In this document: one piece after another, positions 41,838-60,784 of the stretch
Layout of the letters: every line of letters starts with the position of its first letter
Position numbering within the stretch: position 1 is the stretch's first letter
From: Streptomyces sp. 71268
GTDB lineage: Bacteria; Actinomycetota; Actinomycetes; Streptomycetales; Streptomycetaceae
Assembly: GCF_029392895.1 (NCBI RefSeq)
Contig: NZ_CP114200.1
Location: 186,001-250,000 of the forward strand
DNA: 64,000 nt
Reading direction: 5' to 3'
Notes under the pieces: model-generated
Seen by the model: the letters and a program-made list of their open reading frames with translations, nothing else
Database searches by the model: none
What the model was told of the DNA's origin: nothing
Position numbers and translations under genes: made by a program

Positions 41838-44800
41838 TCAGGGCAGTTCGCGGTCGATCAGGGCGAACATCTCGTCGTCCGACGCGGTGTCGAGGTCGCT
41901 GAAGTCGTGTCCGCCGGTGCGCTCGCTGGTCCGTTCGTTGACCTTGCTGAGCAGCCCGGTCAGGCGCTTGGCGACGCGTTGGCGGCCCTCGTCGTCCAGG
42001 GTCAGTGCGGCGAGGGTGTGTTCCAGTCGGGCCAGTTCGCCCAGTACGGGGTCTGCCGCGTCCGGCCCGGGGGCCTCGGCCTCGCCGGGGGCGAGGCGTT
42101 GCAGCAGGTGGTCCGCGAGCACGGTCGCCTCGGGGTAGTCGAAGACGAGGGCGGCGGGCAGTCGTAGGCCGGTGGCGGCCGACAGGCGGTTGCGTAGTTC
42201 CACCGCGGTCAGCGAGTCGAAGCCCAGTTCCTTGAAGCTGGCGTCGGCGGGCACCGCGTCCACGTCGGGGTGGCCGAGCACGGTCGCGGCGTGCGTACGG
42301 ACCAGGGTGAGCAGCGTGCGGTGCGCTTCGGCCGCGGTCAGCCCGGCGAGGCGGGTGGTCCAGTCGACGGTGTGTGGCTCGCTGGTGGCGCTGGCCGTGC
42401 GCCGCTGTCGGCGGCCCGTCGTGGCCTGGCTGGTCAGGCCGCGCAGGGGGGCGGCCAGGGTGTCGCTCGGCTGGGCCGACAGGGTGCGCGGGTCGAGGTC
42501 CGCGGCGATCAGGTGGGGTGCGCCGTGTTGGGTGGCGGCATCGAGGAGGGTGAGGCCGTGGGCGGTGGTGAGGGCGCCCACGCCCGAGCGTGCCATGCGG
42601 GCCAGGTCCGCGCTGTCGAGGTGGCCGGTCATGCCGCTGGCGTCGGCCCACAGGCCCCAGGCGATGGACACGCCGGGCAGGCCGAGGTCACGGCGGTGGG
42701 CGACGAGCGCGTCGCAGAAGGCGTTGGCGGCCGAGTAGTTGGCCTGGCCGGGGCCGCCCAGGGTGCCCGCGGCCGAGGAGAAGACGACGAACATGCCGAG
42801 TCGCAGGTCCTTCGTCGCGGCGTGCAGGTGGGCGGCGCCCGTCGCCTTGGCCTGCCACACCCTGGCCAGCCGCCGCGGTGTCTGGGCGGCGAGTACGGCG
42901 TCGTCCAGGACCCCGGTGGCGTGGATGACGCCGGTGAGTGGGTGGACCGGGTCGATGCCGGTGACGAGGTCGCGGACGGCTGCCGCGTCGGTGACGTCGG
43001 CGCCGACCACGCGCACGTCGGCGCCGAGGCCGGCGAGGCGGTCGACGAGTTCGTCGGCGCCGGGCGCCTCGGCCCCACGGCGGCTCACCAGGAGCAGGTG
43101 GCGCAGGCCCCAGGCCCGTACCAGGTGTTCGGCGACCAGGGCGCCGAGGGTTCCGGTGCCGCCGGTGATCAGGACCGTGCCGTCGGGGTCCACCGCGGCG
43201 GGTACGTCGAGGACCAGTTTGCCGGTGTGCCTGGCCTGGCTCAGGTGGCGCAACGCCTGCCGGGCCCGGGCCAGTGGCCACCCACGGACCGGGGCGGGGC
43301 GCAGGTCGTGGGAGACCAGCAGGTCGCGTACGGTGCGCAGGATCTGCCCGACGCGGTCGGGGCCCGCGTCGGGTACCAGGTCGAACGCCTGGTAGCGCAC
43401 GCCCGGGTGGGCGGCGGCGATGGCGTCCTGGTCGCGGATGTCGGTCTTGCCCATCTCGACGAACCGTCCGCCGTCGCCGAGCAGGCGCAGCGAGGCGTCC
43501 ACGAACTCGCCGGCCAGGCTGTTGAGTACGACGTCGACGCCCCGCCCGCCGGTGGCTTCCCGGATCATCGCCTCGAAGTCCAGGTCGCGGGAGTTGGCCC
43601 GGTGGGCCGCGTCGATGCCCATCTCCTCCAGCACGCCGTGCTTGCCAGGGCTGGCCGTCGCGTACACCTCGGCGCCCAGGTGGCGTGCGATCTGCACGGC
43701 GGCCATGCCCACGCCGCCGGTGGCCGCGTGGACGAGTACCGACTCGCCCGGGGCCAGGCCACCCAGGTCCACCAGGCCGTACCAGGCGGTGAGGAAGACG
43801 GTGGGCACGGCCGCGAGTTCGCGCGGGTCGAGCCCCTCCGGCAGCGGGGTGACGAGGCGGGCGTCGGCGATGGCAACCGGCCCGAAGGCGCCTTCGAAGA
43901 GGCCGAACACGGTGTCGCCCGGTGCCAGTTCGGTCACCCCGGGGCCGACTTCCCGTACGACTCCGGCGCCCTCGCTGCCGCGGAAGACACCGTTGCCCGG
44001 ATACATGCCGAGGGCGATCAGTACGTCGCGGAAGTTGATGCCCGCGGTGTGCACCTCGATGCGTACCTGGCCCTCGGCGAGCGGTTCCAGCGCCTCCGGG
44101 CAGGGGCGGGGGACGACGCTGTCGAGGGTGGCGGTGCCCTCGGAGGCCAGCCGCCAGGCGGGGGCGGCGACCGGGGCGACGAGTTCGGCGCCGAGGGCGC
44201 CGGCCCGTCGCATGCGGGGTACCAGGACGCGGCCCGCGCGCACCGCGAGCTGCGGCTCGTCCAGGTCCACGGCGCGCAGCACGCTCTCCACCGGGGCCTT
44301 GGCGGGCCGCTCCGGCGCGGGGTCGAGGTCGAGGAGGACGAAGCGGCCCGGGTTCTCGGCCTGCGCGCTGCGGATCAGGCCCCACACGCCGGCCGCGGCC
44401 ACGTCGGTGGCGCGGGTGGCCGGTTCGGCTCCCGCGCTGCCGGGGTCGGCGTCGTCGGTGGTGACGGCACCACGGGTGACGACGATGAGTCGGGCGTCGT
44501 CGGTACGGGGCTCGGCCAGCCAGTCGCGCGCCACGTCCAGCACGTGCTGGGCCAGGGCGAGGCCGGCGCCGGCCGGGTCGTCGTCGGGCGTCCCGGCCCC
44601 GGGCCCGGTGCGTACGACGCTGAGCAGGGCGGTGGTCGGGGCGGGCGCGCCCGCGTCCAGGGCGGCTGTCAGCGCGGCGACGTCCGGGTAGCTGGCGACG
44701 GTGGAGCCGTCCGGTACCGGGAGCCCGGCGAGTTGGAAGACGTCGTCACCGAGTACGGCCCAGCCGCCGGCGGCCGACCGCCGGGTGGGGGCGTCGGCGT

Positions 44801-47800
44801 CGGCCGGCGTGGGTACGGGCGTCCACTCCAGCGTGTAGAGGCCGTCGGCGCCGGGGGCGTCGGCGGCGCGGAGTTGGTCCGTGCGGGCGGGGCGCAGCAC
44901 GAGTGCGTCGGCGCTCAGCACGGGTTGGCCCGCCGCGTCGGCCACCGCGACCCGCAGCGCGCGTTCGCCCGCGCCGTGTGACGGGAGCGGGGTGAGCCGG
45001 ACCCGGAGCGTGCGGGCGTCGGCGGCCCACAGGGCGAGGCCCTGCCAGGAGAAGGGCAGCCACAGTTGGTCGGCCGGGTCGGCCTCCGCGTCCGGGGTCT
45101 CGGTGGGCCAGGTGAGGAGTCGGGCGGGGTGCAGGGCTGCGTCGAGGAGGGCCGGGTGGAGTCCGAAGCCGTCGGGGGCACCGGCCGCGTCGGGCAGGGC
45201 GACCTCGGCGAGCACGTCGGGCCCGTGCCGCCAGGCGGCCCGCAGCCCCTGGAACGCCGGCCCGTAGGCGTAACCGGCCGCGTTGACCTGCTCGTAGAAG
45301 GCGTCGACGAGCACGGGTTCGGCGCCGGCCGGGGGCCAGTTCGTGCCGAGGTCCGGGCCGGCGGGGGCCGCCGGGCCGAGGACGCCCTCGGCGTGGCGGG
45401 TCCAGGTGCCGGCGTCGTGGTCGGCTTGTGCGTAGACCCGTACCTCGCGCCGGCCGTCGTCCGCCGGGGCGTCGATGACGACCTGGACCCGGACGCCGCC
45501 GTCGGCGGGGAGTACCAGCGGCGCCTGGAGCGTCAACTCCTCGACGCCGGCGCAGCCCGCTTCGTCGGCGGCGCGCAGCGCCCACTCGGCCAGCGCGGCG
45601 CCCGGCACCAGGACGGCGCCGGCCACCACGTGCTCGGCCAGCCAGGGGTGCGCGTGGGCGGTGACGCGGCCGGTCAGCACGTGGGTGCTGCCGTCGGCGA
45701 GTTCCATGGCCGCGCCGAGCAGGGGGTGGTCCGCGGTGGTCAGGCCCAGGTCGGTGGGGTCGGCGCCGCGGCCGGTGTCGCCGTCGAGCCAGTACCGTTC
45801 GCGCTGGAAGGCGTACGTGGGCAGGCTCACGACGCGCGGCGCGGGGTCGGTGGCGAACCAGCGGGTCCAGTCCACGGCGACACCGGCCGTGAACGCCTGT
45901 CCGACCGCGCGCACGAGTTGGGCGGGGCCGCCCTGGTCGCGGCGGAGTGTGGGGACCGTGACGCCCGCCAGGCCGGCCTCCTCGAAGGCTTCCTGGAGCC
46001 CGACGGTGAGGACGGGGTGGGTGCTGGCCTCGATGAACACCCGGTGGCCCGCCGCGAGGAGCCTTGCCGTGGTGTCGGCGAAGCGGACCCGTTCGCGGAG
46101 GTTGGTCACCCAGTACGCGGCGGTCAGCTCCGTCGTGTCCAGGCGTTCCGCGCTGACGGTCGAGTAGAACGGCACGTTGGCCGGGCCGGGCTCGACACCG
46201 GCGAGCAGGTCGCGGAGTTCGTCGGCGATCTCGTCGACCTGTGGGCTGTGCGAGGCGTAGTCCACGTCGATCAGGCGCGCCCTGCCGCCGCTCTCCTCGC
46301 AGTGGGTGACGGCGTGCCGTACCTGTTCGGCGGGGCCGGAGATGACGACGGAGCCGGGGCCGTTGACGGCGGCGACACCCACGCCCGCCGTCGCCTCGCC
46401 CAGGTCGGCCAGCAGTTCGACGACCGCGTCCTCGCGCAGCGCGAGCGAGGCCATCGCCCCGCCACCGGCGAGGCGGCGCAGCGCCCCGCTGCGCAGCGCC
46501 ACCACCTTCGCGCCGTCCTCCAGGGACAGCGCGCCGGCGACGACGGCCGCCGCGATCTCACCCTGGCTGTGGCCCACCACGGCCGCGGGGGTCACACCCT
46601 GGTCGGCCCAGACCGCGGCGAGGGAGACCATCACGGCCCACAGCACGGGCTGCACCACGTCCACCCGGCCCAGGTCGGCCGCGTCCACGCCGCCCCGTAG
46701 TACCTCGGTCAGCGACCAGTCCACGTACGGGGCGAGAGCCCGTTCACACTCGGCCACCCGGGCCGCGAACACCGGTGAGGACTCCAGCAACCCGGCGCCC
46801 ATGCCCACCCACTGCGAACCCTGGCCCGGGAAGACGAGTACGGGGCCGCCGGCGGTGGCACCGGTCGGGGGTGTGTCGGGGCCGATGACGCCGGGGTAGG
46901 TCTCGCCGGCGGCCAGTGCCTGCAGGCCGACCAGGAGTTCGTCGCGGTCCTGGCCGACGACGACGGCACGGTGCTCGAAGAGCGCGCGGGTGGTCGCCAG
47001 CGACCAGCCGATGTCGGCCAGGTCGAGTTCGGGGTCGGCGATCACCCGGCGGGCGAGTGCGGCGGCCTGGTCGCGCAGTGCCCGCGGGCCACGGGCCGAG
47101 ACGGCCCAGGGCACGATGGCCTCGGTGGGGGCCTGGGCCTGGCCGGTTCCGCCGGCGGGGTCGGGCTCGGTGGGCTGTCGCGGCGCCTCCGGTGGTGCCT
47201 GCTCCAGGATGATGTGGGCGTTGGTGCCGCTGATGCCGAAGGACGACACGCCCGCGCGGCGCGGGCGTTCCCGGCCGGGCCACTCGACCTGTTCGGTCAG
47301 CACGCGGACGCTGCCGGACTCCCAGTCGACGTGCGGCGTCGGGGTGTCGACGTGCAGCGAGGCGGGCAGCACCCCGTGCCGCATGGCCTGCACCATCTTG
47401 ATCACGCCGGCGACGCCGGCGGCTGCCTGGGTGTGCCCGATGTTGGACTTGACCGAGCCCAGCCACAGGGGTTGGTCGTCGGGCCGGTCCTGGCCGTACG
47501 TGGCGAGCAGGGCCTGTGCCTCGATCGGGTCGCCGAGGGTGGTGCCGGTGCCGTGTGCCTCGACGGCGTCCACGTCGGCGGTGGTCAGGCCGGCGCTGGC
47601 CAGCGCCTGGGCAATGACGCGTTGTTGGGCGGGGCCGTTGGGGGCGGTGAGCCCGTTGCTGGCGCCGTCCTGGTTGATGGCCGAGCCGCGCACGACGGCC
47701 AGCGGACGGTGCCCGTTGCGCCGGGCGTCCGAGAGTCGTTCCAGCAGGAGCAGGCCCACGCCCTCGCCCCAGCCGGTGCCGTCGGCGGCAGCGGAGAAGG

Positions 47801-50800
47801 GCTTGCAGCGGCCGTCGGCGGCCAGGCCGCGCTGCCGGGAGAACTCGACGAAGGTGTTGGGGGTGGCCATGACGGTGACGCCGCCGGCAAGGGCCAGGGT
47901 GCACTCACCCTGGCGCAGCGCCTGGGCGGCCAGGTGCATGGCCACAAGCGAGGACGAGCAGGCGGTGTCCACGGTCAGCGCCGGGCCTTCGAGGCCGAAG
48001 GTGAAGGCGACGCGCCCGGAGGCGATGCTCGGGGTGCTGCCGGTCATCAGCCGCCCCTCGACGCCCTCGGGGGTGCGGCCGAGGAAGCGGCTGCCGTAGT
48101 CGTCGTACATCACGCCGGTGATGACCGCGCACCGGCTGCCGCGCACGCTGGCGGGGTCGATGCCGGCGGACTCGAAGGTCTGCCAGGCGGTCTCCAGGAG
48201 CAGCCGTTGCTGGGGGTCGGTGGCGACGGCCTCGCGCGGGCTGATGCCGAAGAACGCGGCGTCGAAGCGGTCGGCGTCGTGCAGGAAGCCGCCCTCGCTG
48301 GCGTAGCTGGTGCCGACGTGGTCGGGGTCGGGGTCGAAGAGTTCGCCCAGTGGCCAGCCACGGCCGGTGGGGAAGGCGCCGATGGCGTCGGTGCCGGAGG
48401 AGACCAGGTCCCACAGGTCGTCGGGCGAGCCGACGCCGCCCGGGTACTGGCAGGCCATGCCGACGATGACGATCGGGTCGTCGTCGGTGGCGGCCGGCGC
48501 CGGGGCGGGGGTCTGGCGTCGCGGGGCCGCGCCGATGAGTTCGTCGCGCAGGTGGCGGACGAGGGCGTCGGGGGTCGGGTAGTCGAAGATGACGGTGGCC
48601 GGGACCCGGATTCCGGTGCTGGCGCTGAGCCGGTTGCGCAGGTCGAGCGCGGTGAGCGAGTCGAAGCCCAGGTCCTGGAAGGCCCGGCCGAGGTCGATGG
48701 TCTCCGGCGCGGGGTGCGCGATGACCGTGCCGACCTGCTCCCGTACCAGGTCGGCGACCGCGGCCTCCTGTTCGGCCGGCGGCATCCCGGCCAGACGGGT
48801 GCTCCAGGCGGCGGTGTCGGCCGGCGCCTGCCCGACGCGGGGCGCGGCCGGCACCAGGCGGCGCAGCGCGGGCGGCAGCGGTCCGGCGTGGGCCTGGGCG
48901 CGCAGTACGGCCAGGTCGAAGCGGGCGGGGAGCACGGTGGCGTACGGAGCGGCGAGCCCCGCGTCGAACAGGGCGAGCGCCTGGTCCGGGGGGACGGGGG
49001 CGACGCCGGAGCGGGTCATGCGGGCCAGGTCGGCGTCGCTGAGGTGGTCGGTCATGCCGCCGGAGTGGCCCCACAGGCCCCAGGCGAGGGAGGTGGCGGC
49101 CCGGCCCTGGGCGCGGCGGTGTTCGGCGAGCGCGTTCAGGAACGCGTTGGCCGCCGCGTAGTTGGCCTGGCCGGCGCTGCGGACCAGGGAGGCGGCGGAG
49201 GAGAAGACGGCGAAGACGGCGAGGTCCAGCTCGCGGGTGAGCTGGTGCAGGTGCCAGGCGGCGTCCAGCTTGGGGGCGAGTACGGCGTCGAGCCTGGCGG
49301 AGGTCAGGGCGCTGACCACACCGTCGTCCAGGACGCCGGCGGTGTGGATGACGCCGGTCAGCGGATGGGCCGGCGGGATGGCGTCGAGCAGGGCCGCCAG
49401 GGCTCGCGGGTCGCTGGTGTCGCAGGCGGCGATGGTGATCTGGGCCGGGTGCCCGGCCCGCTCGGCGAGGTCGGTCAGCTCGGCGGCGAGTTCGGCGGCG
49501 CCGGGGGCTTCCCGGCCGGCCCGGCTGACCAGCAGGAGGTGCCGGGCCCGGTGGGTGGTGAGCAGGTGCCGGGCGATCTGGCGGCCGAGCGCGCCGGTGC
49601 CGCCGGTGATGAGTACGGTGCCCAGCGGGTCGAGCGCCGGCGCGGTGGCCTGCGGGTCGGGCCGGAACCTGGCCAGTCGCGGCACGCACGACGTGCCGGT
49701 GCGCAGGGCGAGTTCCTCCTCGTCGCCCGCCAGTGCGGTGGCCACGGCGGCGGGCAGCGCCCGCTGGGACGCTGGGCTGTCATCGATGTCGAGCAGCAGG
49801 ACGCGGCCGGGGTGTTCGGCCTGCGCGGAGCGGGCCAGGCCCCACAGCGCGGCGCCGGCCAGGTCGGCGGGCGGTTCGCTGGCGTCGGTGCTGACCGCGC
49901 CACGGGTGACGATGGCGAGCCGGGTGGCGGCCAGCGCGTCGTCGGCGAGCCAGCCCTGGAGGTCGGCGAGCAGGCGGTGGGCGCTGTCACGCACCTGGGT
50001 GGGTACGTCGTCGCCGTCGGCCCGGTCGAGGGTGGCGAGCACGATCGTGGCCGGGGCGGCGGCGCCGGCGGCGACGGCGGCGCGCAGCTCGGCCAGGTCG
50101 CGGTAGGTGCTGACGCTGGCCGCGCCGGCCGCGCCGGGCAGGCCGAGGTCGGTCGCTCCGACGACGGCCCAGCGGCCGGTCGCCTCGCCTTGGTCGGCGG
50201 CCGGTGCGTGGGCCTGCCAGTCGAGTCGGTAGAGCGTGTCGTCGACGGCGGCGCGGTGGGCCCGCCACTGCTCGGCGGGGATCTCCCGCACGCCGAGGTG
50301 GCGCACGGTGGCGACGGGGGCGCCGCCGGTGTCGGTCAGCTCCAGGCTGACCTGGTCGGCGGCGGTCTGGGTGATGCGTACCCGCAGCCGGGTGGCGCCG
50401 GCTGCGTGCAGTCGTACGCCGCCGAAGGTGAAGGGCAGGCGCACGGTGCGCGGCGACTGCTCCTGGGTGGGGTCGGTGGTCTGGTCCCGGTCGGTGCCCC
50501 ACAGCTCTTCCAGCGGGTGCAGCACGCTGTCCAGGAGGGCGGGGTGCAGTCCGTACCCGGTGGCGTCGGCGCGCTGCCCGGTGCTCAGGCGCACGTCGGC
50601 GACGATGTCGTCACCGTCCCGCCAGGCCGCGTGCAGGCCACGGAACGCGGGCCCGTAGGCGTAACCCTGGTCGGTCAGGCGGGCGTACAGGCCGGCCACG
50701 TCGATGGGTTCGGCGCCGGTGGGTGGCCACGGCTCGGCCGGGCTGGTGCCGGTCGGCGCGGGGTGGGTCGGGGTGGCGCTGGCCGCGTCGGCGATGAGGC

Positions 50801-53800
50801 CGGCGGCGTGCTGGTGCCAGGAGCCGGGGCCGCTGCCGCCGGTGGCGTCGTCGTCGGCCGGCCGGGAGTGGATGGTGACCGTGCGGCGCCCGGTGGCGTC
50901 CGGGGCGCCGACGGCGAGTTGGACCTGCACCGCACCGGTGGCGGGCAGGATCAGCGGCGACTCCAGGGTGAGGTCCTCGACCAGGTCACAGCCCGCCTGC
51001 GCGGCGGCCAGCAGGGCCAGTTCGAGGAAGGCGGTGCCTGGCAGGGGGACCGTGTCCTGGATGGCGTGGTCGGCCAGCCAGGGGTGGGTGTGCAGGGAGA
51101 GCCGCCCGGTGAGCAGGAGGCCGCCGTCGGCGGGCTCGACCAGGGCGCCGAGCAGGGGGTGCGCGGTGCTACCGAGGCCGGCGGCGCGCACGTCACCGGT
51201 GGCGGCGGGCGTCGGCCGCCAGTAGCGCTGCCGCTGGAAGCGGTAGGTGGGCAGGGGCACCGTGCGGCCACCGCCGGGCACGGTGGCGCCGAAGTCGACG
51301 GTGGCGCCGTCGATGTGGGTGTGGGCGAGCGCGGTGAGCAGGGTGCGCGGCTCGTCGCGGCCCTTGCGCAGCACGGCGGCGAACGCGGGCTCGCCCTGGC
51401 CCGCCTCGCCGTCGATGGCGGCCCGGGCCATGGTGCCGAGGACGGCGTCGGGGCCCAGTTCGAGGTAGCGGACGACGCCCTCGCCCTGGAGGGTGCGCAG
51501 GCCGTCATGGAACCGTACGGGCTCGCGCACGTGGCGCACCCAGTAATCGGGGTCGGTCAGGTGCTGGGCGCCGACGAGTTCCCCGGTCAGGTTGGAGATC
51601 ACCGGGATCTGCGGGGCGTGGTACGTCAGGCCGCTGGCGACCGCGCGGAAGTCGGCGAGCATCGGGTCCAGGCGGGGCGAGTGGAAGGCGTGGCTGACGC
51701 GCAGCCGCTTGGTCTTGTGGCCCCGCTCGCGCAGCGTTTCGGCGATCTCGTGGACGACCTCCAGATCGCCGGAGACGACGACGGCGGTGGGGCCGTTGAC
51801 CGCGGCCAGCGCGGCCCGGTCGGTGCGCCCGGCGAGCAGTTCGCTCACCTGCTCCTCGGTGGCCTCGACGGCGATCATCGCGCCGCCGGCCGGCAGCGCC
51901 TGCATCAGCCGTCCCCTGGCGGCGACCAGGGTGCAGGCGTCGGCCAGCGACAGAACGCCCGCGACGTGCGCGGCGACCAGCTCGCCCACGGAGTGCCCGG
52001 TGAGGTAGTCGGGGGTGACGCCGAAGGAGGTGACGAGCCGGTACAGCGCGGTTTCCAGGGTGAACAGGGCCGCCTGGGTGATGCCCGTCTGGTGCAGGGG
52101 GTGGTCCTGGGTGTCGTCGCCCTCGGGGCCGGCGGGTGTCTCGTCGGCGAACAGGGCGGCGCGCAGCGGCCGGTCGAGCAGCGGGTCGAAGTGGGCGCAC
52201 GCCTCGTCGACGGCGGCGGCGAACACCGGGTAGCGGTCGTAGAGTTCGCGTCCCATGCCCGGGTACTGGCTTCCCTGCCCGGTGAACAGGAAGGCGGTTC
52301 CACCGGGCCGCGCGGGTGACTCCGCTCGGAGCAGGCCGGGGTGTGGGCGGCCGTCGGCGAGCGCGTGCAGGGCCTCGGTGAGCTGCTCGCGGTGTACGTC
52401 GATGAGCACGGCCCGGTGCTCGAAGGCGGAGCGGGTGGTGGCCAGCGACCAGCCGATGTCGGACGCGGACAGGTCGGGGTGGGCGGCGAGGTGGTCGGCC
52501 AGCGCCCGGGCCTGGTCGCGCAGGGCTTGTTCGGTGCGGCCGGAGAGCGTCCAGGCCAGCGGGGTGCCCTCGGGCCGGGGCGCGGTGGGGGCGGCCGGGG
52601 GTTCGGCGGGCTCGGCGGCGGGTGGCTGTTCCAGGATCAGGTGGGCGTTGGTGCCCGAGATGCCGAAGGAGGAGACGGCCGCCCGGCGCGGGCGTTCGCC
52701 ACGCGGCCACGGCACGGGCTCGGTGAGCAGGCGTACGGCGTCGCCGGACCAGTCCACGTGCGGCGTGGGCGCGTCGACGTGCAGGGTGCGGGGAAGCTCC
52801 TCGTGTCGCATCGCCATGATCATCTTGATGACGCCGGCGGCGCCGGCCGCGCCCTGGGTGTGTCCGATGTTGGACTTGACCGAGCCCAGCCACAGGGGCC
52901 GGTCAGCGGGGCGGTCGGGCCCGTAGGTGGTGAGCAGGGCGTGGGCCTCGATGGGGTCGCCGAGGCGGGTGCCGGTGCCGTGCGCCTCCACCGCGTCGAT
53001 GTCCTCCGGAGCCAGCCTGGCGTTGGTCAGCGCCTGGCTGATGACGCGCTGCTGGGACGGCCCGTTGGGGGCGGTGAGCCCGTTGCTCGCCCCGTCCTGG
53101 TTGACGGCGGAGCCGCGGATGACGGCGAGCACCTCGTGCCCGTTGCGCCGGGCGTCCGAGAGCCGCTCAAGGAGCACCAGACCCACGCCCTCGGAGAACG
53201 CGGTGCCGTCGGCGGCGGCGGCGAACGCCTTGCAGCGGCTGTCGGCGGCCAGGCCGCGCTGCCGGGCGAACTCGGTGAACACGTTGGGGATGCTCATCAC
53301 CGTGACGCCGCCGGCCAGCGCGAGGGCGCACTCGCCCTGTCGCAGCGCCTGCGCCGCCAAGTGCATGGCCACCAACGACGAGGAACAGGCGGTGTCCACC
53401 GTCACCGCGGGACCTTCGAGGCCCAGCGTGTAGGCGACCCGCCCGGACAGCACGCTCGGCGCGTTGCCGGTGACGAGGTAGCCCTCGGCGTCCTTCTCGA
53501 TGTGCGGGGTGCCGAAGCCGGGCAGGGCGACGCCCGCGTACACGCCGGTGGGTGAGCCCTTCAGCGTCTGCGGGTCGATGCCGGCCCGCTCGAACAGCTC
53601 CCACGTCGTTTCCAGCAGCAGCCGCTGCTGCGGGTCGATGGCGAGGGCCTCGCGCGGGCTGATGCCGAAGAACTCCGGGTCGAACGCGGCCGCGTCGTAG
53701 AGGAATCCGCCCTGCCTGGCGTAGCTCGTGCCGGCGTGGTCCGGGTCCGGGTGGAAGAGGCCGTCCAGGTCCCAGCCACGGTCGGTGGGGAAATCCCCGA

Positions 53801-53996
53801 TCGCGTTCTCCGCGGCGTGCACGAGGCGCCACAGGTCCTCCGGTGACGCGACCCCGCCCGGATAGCGGCAGGCCATGCTGACCACGGCCACCGGCTCCTG
53901 GGACCGCTCCTCCACCTCGCGCAGGCGAGTGCGCGTGCTGTGCAGGTCACTGGTCACCCGGCGCAGGTAGTCGACCAGCTTCTCTTCATTCACCAC
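41838..53996 (-). CDS. Type I PKS, two modules: KS-AT(mal)-DH-KR-ACP, KS-AT(mm)-DH-ER-KR-ACP (MonAIII/NigAIII-type position)
   Basis: 4052 residues from GTG 53996 ([11 protein letters not shown]). Module A: KS Cys ~205, AT GHSVGE ~664 with HAFHSP ~768 (malonyl), DH His ~977 in [10 protein letters not shown] (Asp replaces the usual Gly) and Asp in LLDSVLH ~1156, [10 protein letters not shown] ~1462 with LDD, Tyr ~1612, ACP Ser ~1780; product a disubstituted alkene. From AT to ACP this module is clearly diverged from all others here. Module B: KS Cys ~2014, AT GHSQGE ~2473 and YASHS ~2580 (methylmalonyl), DH His ~2789 and Asp ~2953, ER LGMYPG ~3330 and HAATGGVG ~3428, KR ~3612, Tyr ~3754, ACP Ser ~3926; product a saturated methyl branch, predicted 2S from the Tyr. 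The tail [11 protein letters not shown] pairs with the MSDTEDKL coil of the next protein 17 bp downstream. Confidence 0.95.
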   Translation of the reverse strand: MVNEEKLVDYLRRVTSDLHSTRTRLREVEERSQEPVAVVSMACRYPGGVASPEDLWRLVHAAENAIGDFPTDRGWDLDGLFHPDPDHAGTSYARQGGFLYDAAAFDPEFFGISPREALAIDPQQRLLLETTWELFERAGIDPQTLKGSPTGVYAGVALPGFGTPHIEKDAEGYLVTGNAPSVLSGRVAYTLGLEGPAVTVDTACSSSLVAMHLAAQALRQGECALALAGGVTVMSIPNVFTEFARQRGLAADSRCKAFAAAADGTAFSEGVGLVLLERLSDARRNGHEVLAVIRGSAVNQDGASNGLTAPNGPSQQRVISQALTNARLAPEDIDAVEAHGTGTRLGDPIEAHALLTTYGPDRPADRPLWLGSVKSNIGHTQGAAGAAGVIKMIMAMRHEELPRTLHVDAPTPHVDWSGDAVRLLTEPVPWPRGERPRRAAVSSFGISGTNAHLILEQPPAAEPAEPPAAPTAPRPEGTPLAWTLSGRTEQALRDQARALADHLAAHPDLSASDIGWSLATTRSAFEHRAVLIDVHREQLTEALHALADGRPHPGLLRAESPARPGGTAFLFTGQGSQYPGMGRELYDRYPVFAAAVDEACAHFDPLLDRPLRAALFADETPAGPEGDDTQDHPLHQTGITQAALFTLETALYRLVTSFGVTPDYLTGHSVGELVAAHVAGVLSLADACTLVAARGRLMQALPAGGAMIAVEATEEQVSELLAGRTDRAALAAVNGPTAVVVSGDLEVVHEIAETLRERGHKTKRLRVSHAFHSPRLDPMLADFRAVASGLTYHAPQIPVISNLTGELVGAQHLTDPDYWVRHVREPVRFHDGLRTLQGEGVVRYLELGPDAVLGTMARAAIDGEAGQGEPAFAAVLRKGRDEPRTLLTALAHTHIDGATVDFGATVPGGGRTVPLPTYRFQRQRYWRPTPAATGDVRAAGLGSTAHPLLGALVEPADGGLLLTGRLSLHTHPWLADHAIQDTVPLPGTAFLELALLAAAQAGCDLVEDLTLESPLILPATGAVQVQLAVGAPDATGRRTVTIHSRPADDDATGGSGPGSWHQHAAGLIADAASATPTHPAPTGTSPAEPWPPTGAEPIDVAGLYARLTDQGYAYGPAFRGLHAAWRDGDDIVADVRLSTGQRADATGYGLHPALLDSVLHPLEELWGTDRDQTTDPTQEQSPRTVRLPFTFGGVRLHAAGATRLRVRITQTAADQVSLELTDTGGAPVATVRHLGVREIPAEQWRAHRAAVDDTLYRLDWQAHAPAADQGEATGRWAVVGATDLGLPGAAGAASVSTYRDLAELRAAVAAGAAAPATIVLATLDRADGDDVPTQVRDSAHRLLADLQGWLADDALAATRLAIVTRGAVSTDASEPPADLAGAALWGLARSAQAEHPGRVLLLDIDDSPASQRALPAAVATALAGDEEELALRTGTSCVPRLARFRPDPQATAPALDPLGTVLITGGTGALGRQIARHLLTTHRARHLLLVSRAGREAPGAAELAAELTDLAERAGHPAQITIAACDTSDPRALAALLDAIPPAHPLTGVIHTAGVLDDGVVSALTSARLDAVLAPKLDAAWHLHQLTRELDLAVFAVFSSAASLVRSAGQANYAAANAFLNALAEHRRAQGRAATSLAWGLWGHSGGMTDHLSDADLARMTRSGVAPVPPDQALALFDAGLAAPYATVLPARFDLAVLRAQAHAGPLPPALRRLVPAAPRVGQAPADTAAWSTRLAGMPPAEQEAAVADLVREQVGTVIAHPAPETIDLGRAFQDLGFDSLTALDLRNRLSASTGIRVPATVIFDYPTPDALVRHLRDELIGAAPRRQTPAPAPAATDDDPIVIVGMACQYPGGVGSPDDLWDLVSSGTDAIGAFPTGRGWPLGELFDPDPDHVGTSYASEGGFLHDADRFDAAFFGISPREAVATDPQQRLLLETAWQTFESAGIDPASVRGSRCAVITGVMYDDYGSRFLGRTPEGVEGRLMTGSTPSIASGRVAFTFGLEGPALTVDTACSSSLVAMHLAAQALRQGECTLALAGGVTVMATPNTFVEFSRQRGLAADGRCKPFSAAADGTGWGEGVGLLLLERLSDARRNGHRPLAVVRGSAINQDGASNGLTAPNGPAQQRVIAQALASAGLTTADVDAVEAHGTGTTLGDPIEAQALLATYGQDRPDDQPLWLGSVKSNIGHTQAAAGVAGVIKMVQAMRHGVLPASLHVDTPTPHVDWESGSVRVLTEQVEWPGRERPRRAGVSSFGISGTNAHIILEQAPPEAPRQPTEPDPAGGTGQAQAPTEAIVPWAVSARGPRALRDQAAALARRVIADPELDLADIGWSLATTRALFEHRAVVVGQDRDELLVGLQALAAGETYPGVIGPDTPPTGATAGGPVLVFPGQGSQWVGMGAGLLESSPVFAARVAECERALAPYVDWSLTEVLRGGVDAADLGRVDVVQPVLWAVMVSLAAVWADQGVTPAAVVGHSQGEIAAAVVAGALSLEDGAKVVALRSGALRRLAGGGAMASLALREDAVVELLADLGEATAGVGVAAVNGPGSVVISGPAEQVRHAVTHCEESGGRARLIDVDYASHSPQVDEIADELRDLLAGVEPGPANVPFYSTVSAERLDTTELTAAYWVTNLRERVRFADTTARLLAAGHRVFIEASTHPVLTVGLQEAFEEAGLAGVTVPTLRRDQGGPAQLVRAVGQAFTAGVAVDWTRWFATDPAPRVVSLPTYAFQRERYWLDGDTGRGADPTDLGLTTADHPLLGAAMELADGSTHVLTGRVTAHAHPWLAEHVVAGAVLVPGAALAEWALRAADEAGCAGVEELTLQAPLVLPADGGVRVQVVIDAPADDGRREVRVYAQADHDAGTWTRHAEGVLGPAAPAGPDLGTNWPPAGAEPVLVDAFYEQVNAAGYAYGPAFQGLRAAWRHGPDVLAEVALPDAAGAPDGFGLHPALLDAALHPARLLTWPTETPDAEADPADQLWLPFSWQGLALWAADARTLRVRLTPLPSHGAGERALRVAVADAAGQPVLSADALVLRPARTDQLRAADAPGADGLYTLEWTPVPTPADADAPTRRSAAGGWAVLGDDVFQLAGLPVPDGSTVASYPDVAALTAALDAGAPAPTTALLSVVRTGPGAGTPDDDPAGAGLALAQHVLDVARDWLAEPRTDDARLIVVTRGAVTTDDADPGSAGAEPATRATDVAAAGVWGLIRSAQAENPGRFVLLDLDPAPERPAKAPVESVLRAVDLDEPQLAVRAGRVLVPRMRRAGALGAELVAPVAAPAWRLASEGTATLDSVVPRPCPEALEPLAEGQVRIEVHTAGINFRDVLIALGMYPGNGVFRGSEGAGVVREVGPGVTELAPGDTVFGLFEGAFGPVAIADARLVTPLPEGLDPRELAAVPTVFLTAWYGLVDLGGLAPGESVLVHAATGGVGMAAVQIARHLGAEVYATASPGKHGVLEEMGIDAAHRANSRDLDFEAMIREATGGRGVDVVLNSLAGEFVDASLRLLGDGGRFVEMGKTDIRDQDAIAAAHPGVRYQAFDLVPDAGPDRVGQILRTVRDLLVSHDLRPAPVRGWPLARARQALRHLSQARHTGKLVLDVPAAVDPDGTVLITGGTGTLGALVAEHLVRAWGLRHLLLVSRRGAEAPGADELVDRLAGLGADVRVVGADVTDAAAVRDLVTGIDPVHPLTGVIHATGVLDDAVLAAQTPRRLARVWQAKATGAAHLHAATKDLRLGMFVVFSSAAGTLGGPGQANYSAANAFCDALVAHRRDLGLPGVSIAWGLWADASGMTGHLDSADLARMARSGVGALTTAHGLTLLDAATQHGAPHLIAADLDPRTLSAQPSDTLAAPLRGLTSQATTGRRQRRTASATSEPHTVDWTTRLAGLTAAEAHRTLLTLVRTHAATVLGHPDVDAVPADASFKELGFDSLTAVELRNRLSAATGLRLPAALVFDYPEATVLADHLLQRLAPGEAEAPGPDAADPVLGELARLEHTLAALTLDDEGRQRVAKRLTGLLSKVNERTSERTGGHDFSDLDTASDDEMFALIDRELP

Positions 53997-54038
53997 GGAG
54001 GGTCACCCGGCTTTCAGCGATATGCGCGCCCAAGTAAT

Positions 54039-60743
<6,705 letters not shown>

Positions 60744-60784
60744 GGGAGTCACCCGGCCTTCGGCGATGGTGGCGTCCGGCGCAT

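Noticed and set aside
41821..42651. N-terminal extension of the PKS gene starting at 41820
   Set aside because: It overlaps the 3' end of the preceding PKS in another frame and has no domain content. MSDTEDKL with GGAGG upstream is the docking-coil start. The extensions to 29851 and 61772 were rejected for the same reason.
50900..51100. DH of the malonyl alkene module considered inactive because of Asp in place of Gly in HxxxGxxxxP
   Set aside because: The catalytic His and the LLDSVLH Asp are intact, and an alkene is needed here for the predicted ring system. The change is treated as lineage variation.
46971..52319. Very long plus-strand open frame (about 1780 codons) antisense to a PKS gene
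   Set aside because: Composition is a Gly/Arg/Val/His-rich shadow of GC-rich codons with no known motif, while the minus strand encodes perfect PKS domains. The same holds for the other long plus-strand frames between 13000 and 64000.
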